Positions 1 to 4,187 of a DNA stretch of 5,117 nt are shown in pieces; the first letter of the stretch is position 1, and every line of letters starts with the position of its first letter. The position numbers were made by a program, and so were the translations under genes. Under the pieces are notes generated by a model, which saw only the letters and a program-made list of their open reading frames with translations, ran no database searches and was not told the DNA's origin. Source of the stretch: Burkholderiaceae bacterium (lineage in GTDB: Bacteria > Pseudomonadota > Gammaproteobacteria > Burkholderiales > Burkholderiaceae_C); the NCBI GenBank assembly GCA_025458585.1, contig JALOSD010000133.1:1-5117 (forward strand), read 5' to 3'.

Positions 1-515
1 AACGCTTCGCCGACGCGCTCGTCGTGCACCGGCTCGACCAGGCCACGTCGGGGCTGGTGCTGTTCGCGCGCGGCGAGGCGGCGCAGCGCACGCTGTCGCG
101 CGCGTTCGCCGCGCGCGAGGTCGGCAAGACCTACGTCGCCGTCGTCGCCGGCGCGCTCGACCACGACACGGGCGAGATCGACCTGCCGCTGGCCGCCGAC
201 TGGCCGAACCGCCCGCGTCAGGTCGTCGACCACGTGCGCGGCAAGCCGTCGCTGACGCGCTGGCGCGTGCTCGCGCCCGGCATCACGCAAGGCGGCGGCA
301 CGACGCGGCTCGCGCTCGAGCCGGTCACCGGCCGCTCGCACCAGCTGCGCGTGCACCTGAAGGCGATCGGCCACCCGATCGTGGGCGACGCGCTGTACGC
401 GCCGCCGCAGGTCGCCGCCGCGGCGCCGCGGCTGCTGCTGCACGCCGCGCGGCTGGCCTTCGCGCACCCGACCGGAGGCGGCCCGAGTGCCTTCGAGTCG
501 CCACCACCGTTCTGA
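1..515 (+). CDS. rluA: RluA-type 23S rRNA/tRNA pseudouridine synthase, C-terminal part (5' end outside window)
   Basis: The enzyme isomerises uridine to pseudouridine in RNA; E. coli RluA acts on 23S rRNA U746 and tRNA U32 in the cytoplasm. The reading frame is already open at base 3 and runs to TGA at 513-515, so about 170 C-terminal residues are visible and the N-terminus lies upstream. The catalytic motif HRLDQATSG is present, with the catalytic Asp encoded at 36-38. The segment DWPNRPRQ and the later TGRSHQLRVH, IGHPIVGDALY and PRLLLHA blocks follow the order seen in E. coli RluA; DWPNRP(K/R)Q favours RluA over RluC or RluD. The C-terminus ends at the family's usual place. A GTG at 24-26 lies inside the catalytic motif (it codes for the Val before HRLD) and is not a real start. 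Family is certain; the RluA subtype is from recalled similarity. No terminator is evident in the 65 bases before the next gene. Confidence 0.93.
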   Translation, partial: RFADALVVHRLDQATSGLVLFARGEAAQRTLSRAFAAREVGKTYVAVVAGALDHDTGEIDLPLAADWPNRPRQVVDHVRGKPSLTRWRVLAPGITQGGGTTRLALEPVTGRSHQLRVHLKAIGHPIVGDALYAPPQVAAAAPRLLLHAARLAFAHPTGGGPSAFESPPPF

Positions 516-580
516 CCCTGCATGGAACCGGGCGCCGGCGCGCGGCTCACAATGGGTCGTCGACGCCACCGGAACCCGTC

Positions 581-1213
581 ATGCCCGCTACCGTCCCCCG
601 TCGCCGCGTCCTGCACCTGGCCGCCGGCGCCGCGCTGATTGCCGCCCCCGCCGTCTGGCGCGGCGCCGTCGCGCAGGCGCGCGCGCTGCGGCCGACACCG
701 TCGCAGACCGAAGGCCCCTTCTACCCGCTCGACATCCCCGACGACCACGACGCCGACCTGCTGCGCCACGGCAACCTCGTGACGACGCGGGGCACCCCGG
801 CCACCGTCGACGGCAGCGTCGTCGACCTCGACGGCCGCGCGGTGCGCGGCGCGGTGGTCGAGATCTGGCAGTGCGACGTCGACGGCGTCTACAACCATCC
901 TGGCGACCCGCGCCGGCACGACCCGGCGTTCCAGGGCTTCGGTCGCACCACCGTCGACGCCGACGGCACGTGGCGCTTTCGCACGCTGCGCCCGGTGCAG
1001 TACGGCGGGCGCACGCCGCACATCCACGTCAAGGTCCGGCTCGGCAGCCGCGAGCTGCTGACGACGCAGCTCTACGTCGAGGGCGACCCGGGAAACGAGC
1101 GAGACTTCCTGTGGCGGCGCCTGCCCGAGGACCAGCGCGCCCTTATCACGGTCGCATTCCGGCCGGCGGCCGACGGCGTGCAGACGACGTTTCCGATCGT
1201 CGTGCGCGCCTGA
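581..1213 (+). CDS. Exported intradiol ring-cleavage dioxygenase-like protein (protocatechuate 3,4-dioxygenase beta-like fold)
   Basis: This 210-residue protein belongs to the non-haem Fe(III) intradiol dioxygenases, which cleave catechol-type rings between the two hydroxylated carbons. The four expected iron ligands are visible: Tyr104 (GVYNHPGD), Tyr141, His147 and His149 (YGGRTPHIHVKV), plus the conserved Arg144 three residues before the first His. The TPSQTEGPFYP block at 39-49 and the TQLYVEGDP block at 162-170 are also family signatures. The N-terminus has a twin-arginine stretch (R7-R9, then Val-Leu), a hydrophobic Ala-rich segment to about residue 25 and an A-Q-A cleavage site near residue 33, so Tat export of the folded, metal-loaded protein is likely. 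The loop between the second Tyr and first His is 6 residues rather than 13 as in classical PcaH, typical of the exported branch. The start ATG follows a weak GGA at 571-573. The substrate is unknown; nothing nearby encodes a beta-ketoadipate pathway. Confidence 0.9.
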   Translation: MPATVPRRRVLHLAAGAALIAAPAVWRGAVAQARALRPTPSQTEGPFYPLDIPDDHDADLLRHGNLVTTRGTPATVDGSVVDLDGRAVRGAVVEIWQCDVDGVYNHPGDPRRHDPAFQGFGRTTVDADGTWRFRTLRPVQYGGRTPHIHVKVRLGSRELLTTQLYVEGDPGNERDFLWRRLPEDQRALITVAFRPAADGVQTTFPIVVRA

Positions 1214-1906
1214 TCAGCGCGCGGCGAGCAGCGGCGCGCGCAGCTTCGCGTCAAAGTCGGCGGGCGCGACGTACTGCAGCACGTCGCGGCCCTCGGCGTC
1301 GAGCACGATCGCGAGACCGAGCGCCGGGTACAGCCAGTGCTCGAGCCGCCCGTCGGCGGCGGCGATGCGCTGCGTCGGCTCGCCGAAGCGCTGGCGCAGC
1401 GTGGGCGCGTCGAGTTGCGCGTTGGGGATGAAGGTCAGCCCGACGACCGCCGCGCGCAGCGCCTCGGCGCGGTCGGCGCCGGCGAGCACGTAGCGCAGCG
1501 ACGCGCCGCCGCCCTCGCGCCGCGTGGCGCGCTGCTGCCACGCTCGGCGTTGCGCCTCGGACGCGTCGGCGGCGAGCACGAGCCGGCCGACGACGAAGCC
1601 GGCATTGAACGCGTCGAGGTAGCCCTCGAGCGCGCCGGCCTCGCCCGCCAGCCCGACGACGGCCACCTGCAGCGCGCCGTCGCGCTCGGCGTCGGCGAGC
1701 GTGCTGCGCCCGAGCGCGAGGCCGAACACGCGCGTCGTGCCGTCGGGCGTACGCTCGACCTGCCACGGCAGACCGTGCCCCGGCGGCTCGGCGGGCGGCG
1801 GTGCGCGCAACGCCTGCAGCAGCGGCGGCACGAACGCCGCGACGAGCACGGCCAGGCCTGCAACGAGCGCGAGCGCCCACGGGCGCATCCACCAGCGATT
1901 CGTCAT
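1214..1906 (-). CDS. Conserved hypothetical membrane-anchored protein
   Basis: This 230-residue protein has no function I can name. The N-terminus MTNRWWMRPW is followed by one hydrophobic segment at about 11-32, then a Pro-rich linker (35-48) and a soluble domain, so it is probably an inner-membrane protein with a periplasmic domain. The hydrophobic segment has no lipobox Cys. The domain contains RVFGLALGRSTLADAE (59-74) and a C-terminal block with LRQRFGEPTQRI (170-181), EHWLYPALGLAIVLD and DVLQYVAP. The phrase 'L..RFGEP...' next to a lipid- or pole-facing Tyr-Pro strand is reminiscent of small SmpA/BamE-like envelope domains, but this is a weak resemblance only. I recall similar hypothetical proteins in Betaproteobacteria. 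It has no Shine-Dalgarno sequence before the ATG (1906-1904), but a promoter-like sequence ends 6 bases upstream, suggesting a leaderless transcript. Its TGA (complement of 1214-1216) abuts the stop codon of the dioxygenase gene. Confidence 0.8.
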   Translation of the reverse strand: MTNRWWMRPWALALVAGLAVLVAAFVPPLLQALRAPPPAEPPGHGLPWQVERTPDGTTRVFGLALGRSTLADAERDGALQVAVVGLAGEAGALEGYLDAFNAGFVVGRLVLAADASEAQRRAWQQRATRREGGGASLRYVLAGADRAEALRAAVVGLTFIPNAQLDAPTLRQRFGEPTQRIAAADGRLEHWLYPALGLAIVLDAEGRDVLQYVAPADFDAKLRAPLLAAR

Positions 1907-1912
1907 CGGCCG

Positions 1913-1941
1913 ATCGTACCCGCCGCCATGCGTGGTGCCAG
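1913..1941 (-). promoter_or_regulatory. Predicted sigma-70-type promoter of the hypothetical membrane protein gene, leaderless
   Basis: On the minus strand, CTGGCA (1941-1936; 4 of 6 to TTGACA) is followed after exactly 17 bases by TACGAT (1918-1913; 4 of 6 to TATAAT). Six bases later comes the ATG at 1906. Transcription would begin at or within a base of the A of the start codon, giving an mRNA with no leader, which agrees with the absence of a ribosome binding site. This is seen by eye; the start of transcription is inferred. Confidence 0.45.
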
Positions 1942-1967
1942 GGCGGCCACGGCGCGACGGCCTCGCG

Positions 1968-1973
1968 TATCCT
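1968..1973 (+). promoter_or_regulatory. Possible -10 element of the SDR gene, near-leaderless
   Basis: TATCCT lies 7 bases before the SDR ATG at 1981 and matches the -10 consensus at 4 of 6 positions. Initiation 7-8 bases downstream would fall on the start codon. There is no convincing -35 at 16-18 bases upstream (the region reads GGCCAC), so this is weaker than the divergent partner promoter. A short GAG at 1974-1976 could instead serve as a poor ribosome binding site. Confidence 0.3.
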
Positions 1974-1980
1974 GAGCGCC

Positions 1981-2745
1981 ATGACGACCCCTGCCCCGCT
2001 CACGATCCTCACGGGCGCCTCGCGCGGCCTCGGCCGCGCGATGGCCGCGCAGCGCCTGCGCGCCGGCCACCGCCTGCTCGCGCTCGCGCGCCGCCCCGAC
2101 CCCACGCTCGCCGACGTCGCGCGCGACGCCGGCGCGACGCTCGAGCAGTGGGCCGTCGACCTCGCGCGGCCGGGCGAGGTCGCGACGCGGCTCGAGGCGT
2201 GGTTCGCGGCGATCGCCCCGGGCGAGGTGGCCGCCGCCACGTTGATCAACAACGCCGCGCTGCTGACGCCGCCGGGGCCAATCACCGCGACCGATGCCGA
2301 CGCGCTCGCCGACGCGCTGCGCGTCGGTCTCGAAGCGCCCGTCTTGCTCACGCGCGCGTTCCTGCGCGCGACCGACGGCTGGAGCGTGCCGCGCAAGGTG
2401 CTCAACATCTCGTCGGGGCTCGGCCGCTTCGCGATGGCCGGCAGCGCGCCTTACTGCGCCGTCAAGGCCGGCCTCGACCACTTCAGCCGCGCGCTCGCGC
2501 TCGACGAGGCGCTGAAGGCCGACGGGGCGAAAGTCGTCTCGCTCGCGCCGGGCGTGATCGACACCGACATGCAGGTGCAGCTGCGCGGCGCCGATCCGGC
2601 CGTGTTCGTCGAGCAGCAGCGCTTCGCCGCGATGAAGAGCGGCGGCGCGCTCGACAGCCCCGACGCCGCGGCCGCCAAGGTGCTCGCCGTGCTCGACCGC
2701 GCGGACTTCGGCGCCAAGCCGATCGCCGACGTGCGCGAGCCCTGA
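1981..2745 (+). CDS. Short-chain dehydrogenase/reductase, sepiapterin/benzil reductase-like
   Basis: This 254-residue classical SDR is an NAD(P)H-dependent cytoplasmic oxidoreductase. The cofactor motif TGASRGLG is at 11-18, the NNA structural motif at 90-92, and the catalytic Ser145, Tyr158 and Lys162 (PYCAVK) have canonical 13- and 4-residue spacing. The PGVIDTDMQ segment after the active site and the C-terminal 'QQRFAAMKSGGALDSP' region resemble sepiapterin reductases and bacterial (S)-benzoin-forming benzil reductases, suggesting reduction of a dicarbonyl or pterin-like ketone; the substrate is inferred only from recalled similarity. The basic residues after the Gly-rich loop (ARRPDP at 36-41) favour NADPH. 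The Asn that usually completes the SDR catalytic tetrad in helix 4 appears to be Gly116. The ATG at 1981 is chosen because the fold begins directly after it; upstream in-frame codons from 1801 run through the oppositely oriented gene. It ends 4 bases before a palindromic repeat element, so it is probably not cotranscribed with the next gene. Confidence 0.92.
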   Translation: MTTPAPLTILTGASRGLGRAMAAQRLRAGHRLLALARRPDPTLADVARDAGATLEQWAVDLARPGEVATRLEAWFAAIAPGEVAAATLINNAALLTPPGPITATDADALADALRVGLEAPVLLTRAFLRATDGWSVPRKVLNISSGLGRFAMAGSAPYCAVKAGLDHFSRALALDEALKADGAKVVSLAPGVIDTDMQVQLRGADPAVFVEQQRFAAMKSGGALDSPDAAAAKVLAVLDRADFGAKPIADVREP

Positions 2746-2748
2746 AAT

Positions 2749-2852
2749 ATGAACCACCCCCGAAGCGCCTTCGGCGCGCCCCCTCGAGGCGGCGCCGCCA
2801 GCGGACCGGCAAAGCCGGATCCGCGGCGGCCGCGCGAAACCTCGCGGTTCAT
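2749..2852. repeat. Intergenic palindromic repeat element with terminal inverted repeats (REP/MITE-like)
   Basis: The element is bounded by ATGAACC (2749-2755) and its reverse complement GGTTCAT (2846-2852). Inside are a hairpin GCGCC-TTC-GGCGC (2765-2777), the self-complementary CCTCGAGG (2782-2789), a 12-base palindrome GGCGGCGCCGCC (2788-2799, overlapping by two bases) and a long stem-loop at 2794-2830. It fills almost exactly the gap between the SDR stop and the next gene. The 'ACCACCCCCGAAGCGCC' start and 'CAAAGCCGGATCCGCGG' end resemble a dispersed intergenic repeat I recall from Burkholderiales genomes; copy number cannot be tested in one window. It may also act as a transcription barrier, though no T-run follows. 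It encodes nothing plausible. Confidence 0.65.
2794..2830. repeat. Long stem-loop within the repeat element, possible terminator of the SDR transcript
   Basis: GCCGCC (2794-2799) pairs with GGCGGC (2825-2830), GC with GC, GGA (2803-2805) with TCC (2820-2822) and CCGGC (2806-2810) with GCCGG (2814-2818), closing on an AAA loop. This gives 16 base pairs interrupted only by one unpaired A on each side (2800 and 2819). The two bulged A residues lie symmetrically but at different depths, so the structure looks conserved rather than accidental. No U-tract follows, so intrinsic termination is uncertain. Confidence 0.6.
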
Positions 2853-2899
2853 CGTGCGTGGGTGCCCTCGGCACGGCGCGAGCCACTGACATACGCGCC

Positions 2900-3685
2900 G
2901 TGGACGACGCCGCGCTGCTGCTGACCGAGGTCGACCCGGCGGGCTTTGCCGTCGTCACGCTGAACCGCCCGCAGGCGATGAACGCGCTGTCGCGCGCGCT
3001 GATGGCGCAGCTCGCCGACACCGTCGACGCGCTCGAGGCCGATCCCGCCGTGCGCGTGCTGATCGTGACCGGCGCCGGGCGCGCGTTCTGCGCCGGCCTC
3101 GACCTGAAGGAACTCGGCGCCGGCGCCGCGCGGCTCGGCGACGGCGAACGCGGCGTCGCGGCAAAGGACCCGGTGGCCGCGCTCGGGCGCTTCCGCGGCC
3201 CGGTGATCGGCGCGATCAACGGCGCCGCGGTGACCGGCGGCTTCGAACTCGCGCTCGCCTGCGACGTGCTGCTCGCCTCGCCCAACGCGCGCTTCGCCGA
3301 CACGCACGCGCGCGTCGGCCTCGCGTCGGGCTGGGGGCTGTCGCAGAAGCTCAGCCGCGTGGTCGGGATCTACCGCGCTAACGAACTCAGCCTGAGCGGA
3401 CGCTGGCTCGACGCCGCCGAGGCCGACGCCTGGGGCCTCGTCAACCGCGTCGTGCCCGCCGAGCGCCTGCTCGACGAGGCGAAGGCGCTGGCGCGCGACA
3501 TGCTCGGCGCGATCCCCGAGATGCTCGTCGCCTACAAGGCGACGATCCGCGACGGCTACGCGCTAGCGTTCGGCGATGCGATGCGGCTGGAGGCCGAACG
3601 CGCGCGTGCCCACAACGTGGCGGTGGACGCCGCCGCGATAGAGTCGCGCCGCGAAGCGGTCAGGCAGCGCAACCGCGGCGCCTGA
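2900..3685 (+). CDS. Enoyl-CoA hydratase/isomerase (crotonase) family protein
   Basis: This 261-residue protein has the crotonase fold, whose members hydrate, isomerise or otherwise transform acyl-CoA thioesters, usually in fatty-acid or aromatic-acid degradation in the cytoplasm. The LNRPQAMNAL block (21-30), the first oxyanion-hole segment AFCAGLDLKEL (62-72), the second INGAAVTGG (106-114) and ELALACD (116-122) are clear. Glu116 matches the first catalytic Glu (rat Glu144); the second (rat Glu164, normally in a PE motif) is replaced by His136 in FADTHARVGL, so ordinary hydration may be impaired. The pattern FADTHARVG...GWGLSQ.LSR is a recognisable subgroup of EchA-like proteins. GTG at 2900 is preferred because it gives the usual short N-terminus (about 20 residues before LNRP); an in-frame GTG at 2858 would add 14 residues and lies against the repeat element. 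Neither has a good ribosome binding site. The exact reaction is not determinable. Confidence 0.88.
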   Translation: MDDAALLLTEVDPAGFAVVTLNRPQAMNALSRALMAQLADTVDALEADPAVRVLIVTGAGRAFCAGLDLKELGAGAARLGDGERGVAAKDPVAALGRFRGPVIGAINGAAVTGGFELALACDVLLASPNARFADTHARVGLASGWGLSQKLSRVVGIYRANELSLSGRWLDAAEADAWGLVNRVVPAERLLDEAKALARDMLGAIPEMLVAYKATIRDGYALAFGDAMRLEAERARAHNVAVDAAAIESRREAVRQRNRGA

Positions 3686-3692
3686 GCGCCGG

Positions 3693-3851
3693 TCAGCGCG
3701 CCGTGCCCTCGCGCTGCGCGCGCTTGGCGTCCTGCTCGATGTGCGACAGGAAGAAGCGCACGAAGAACACGCCCATGCCGAGCATGAAGGCGATGACGCC
3801 GGCGCTCATCAGGCCGTAGTCGGTGGAGAAGAAATCGACCAGTGCGTGCAT
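3693..3851 (-). CDS. Small single-pass membrane protein (52 aa), possibly DUF3149-like
   Basis: Read on the minus strand from ATG at 3851 to TGA ending at 3693, this gives 52 residues. It begins MHALVDFFSTDYGLMSAG, has a hydrophobic helix at about 13-37 (GLMSAGVIAFMLGMGVFFV, then RFFL), and ends in a charged tail (HIEQDAKRAQREGTAR), predicting a single inner-membrane span. A near-perfect Shine-Dalgarno, AGGAGG at 3862-3857, sits 5 bases before the ATG, the best in the window, so translation is very likely. The FSTDYGLMS...FMLGMGVFF pattern resembles short proteobacterial DUF3149 proteins as I recall them; their function is unknown. The gene converges on the crotonase gene with only 7 bases between stop codons. 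An FNR-type palindrome lies about 100 bases upstream, hinting at control by oxygen. It is below common length cutoffs and could easily be missed. Confidence 0.85.
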   Translation of the reverse strand: MHALVDFFSTDYGLMSAGVIAFMLGMGVFFVRFFLSHIEQDAKRAQREGTAR

Positions 3852-3856
3852 GCCAC

Positions 3857-3862
3857 CCTCCT
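3857..3862 (-). promoter_or_regulatory. Strong ribosome binding site of the 52-aa membrane protein
   Basis: The minus strand reads AGGAGG at 3862-3857, a full match to the anti-Shine-Dalgarno core, with 5 bases to the ATG at 3851. It fixes the start codon of a gene too short to be trusted on length alone. Confidence 0.85.
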
Positions 3863-3910
3863 GGGTTTGAGCAGACGACGCGATCTGACGCCCGCCCGCC
3901 GCGGCGTGGC

Positions 3911-3924
3911 TTGATCCAACACAA
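3911..3924. promoter_or_regulatory. Weak second FNR-like site
   Basis: TTGATCCAACACAA has one perfect FNR half-site and matches the consensus at 8 of 10 positions. Its centre lies 39 bases from the centre of the stronger site. If the stronger site activates at -41.5, this one would sit over the transcription start and could down-regulate it. It may be a chance match. Confidence 0.25.
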
Positions 3925-3948
3925 ACCGGAGACTCGACGGCGCCGGCG

Positions 3949-3964
3949 TTTGATCCCGGTCAAA
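3949..3964. promoter_or_regulatory. FNR/ANR-type binding site (predicted)
   Basis: TTTGATCCCGGTCAAA is a 16-base palindrome with six-base arms; its core TTGAT-CCCG-GTCAA matches the FNR/ANR consensus TTGAT-N4-ATCAA at 9 of 10 positions. FNR-family regulators bind such sites when oxygen is scarce. Its centre (3956.5) is about 105 bases upstream of the 52-aa membrane protein ATG and about 231 bases upstream of the acylase start. Activation from the classic -41.5 position would put a transcript start near 3915 for the membrane protein gene, leaving a leader of about 64 bases, so this gene is the more likely target. CRP/FNR relatives such as Dnr share the motif. Confidence 0.55.
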
Positions 3965-4176
3965 GCCGCGGGCGCGCGGCGGCCGCCCATCCCGCCGCGC
4001 GAAGGGGCTGTCGCGGCCACCGACGCAGCCCGACCGGCGTCCGCGCCCGAGGGCGAGCATCAGTGGTGCCGACGCCGACCCCCGCGCGTTTCGGCGGGCG
4101 ATGACCACGCCGCTGCGGGTAGCATGCGCGACGCTTGCGCCCACAACGAGGCCGCCTCAGGGTGGCCACTCAATCC

Positions 4177-4181
4177 AGGAG
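4177..4181 (+). promoter_or_regulatory. Ribosome binding site deciding the TTG start of the acylase gene
   Basis: AGGAG at 4177-4181 stands 6 bases before TTG at 4188-4190. There is no in-frame ATG or GTG before the signal peptide, and the ATG at 4216-4218 is in another frame, so this site is the main evidence for the TTG start. Confidence 0.8.
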
Positions 4182-4187
4182 ACAACC

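Larger units (their letters stand above)
3852..4187. other. Divergent intergenic region, 336 bases, regulatory
   Basis: This stretch separates the 52-aa membrane protein gene (-) from the acylase gene (+). No open frame in it has a credible protein: long frames that cross it are Arg/Ala/Pro-rich artefacts of high GC. It holds the ribosome binding sites at its two ends and two FNR-like palindromes (3911-3924 and 3949-3964). A lone TAGCAT at 4120-4125 could be a -10 for the acylase gene, but I find no matching -35. The stretch is GC-rich with several short self-complementary pieces. Confidence 0.7.

Noticed and set aside
548..553. CACAAT as a -10 element for the dioxygenase gene
   Set aside because: It matches at 4 of 6 positions, but no -35 stands at 16-18 bases upstream; too weak to annotate.
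218..1027. Long minus-strand open frame (269 codons) crossing the rluA end and the dioxygenase gene
   Set aside because: It is opposite two genes with clear catalytic motifs, is Arg/Ala/Gly-rich and has no recognisable domain; a high-GC shadow frame.
2749..2760. ATG at the left end of the repeat element as a start of a downstream gene
   Set aside because: Its frame (ATG AAC CAC CCC) is not that of the crotonase and gives no recognisable protein.
1903..3303. Minus-strand open frame of 466 codons opposite the SDR, the repeat and the crotonase
   Set aside because: It is antisense to two well-supported enzymes, passes straight through the palindromic repeat and is of biased composition with repeated Arg/Ala/Glu.
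3678..3699. Inverted repeat around the stop codons of the crotonase and small membrane protein genes (CTGA at 3682-3685, TCAG at 3693-3696), possible bidirectional terminator
   Set aside because: The stem is only 7 bp with a bulge, and much of the symmetry follows from two facing TGA stops; no T-run.
4120..4125. TAGCAT as a -10 element for the acylase gene
   Set aside because: No -35 partner is found and the distance to the start codon is unremarkable.
3852..4187. Tandem repeats or a CRISPR array in the GC-rich spacer
   Set aside because: No unit recurs at regular spacing; the similarity between the two TTGATCC motifs is explained by FNR-like half-sites.
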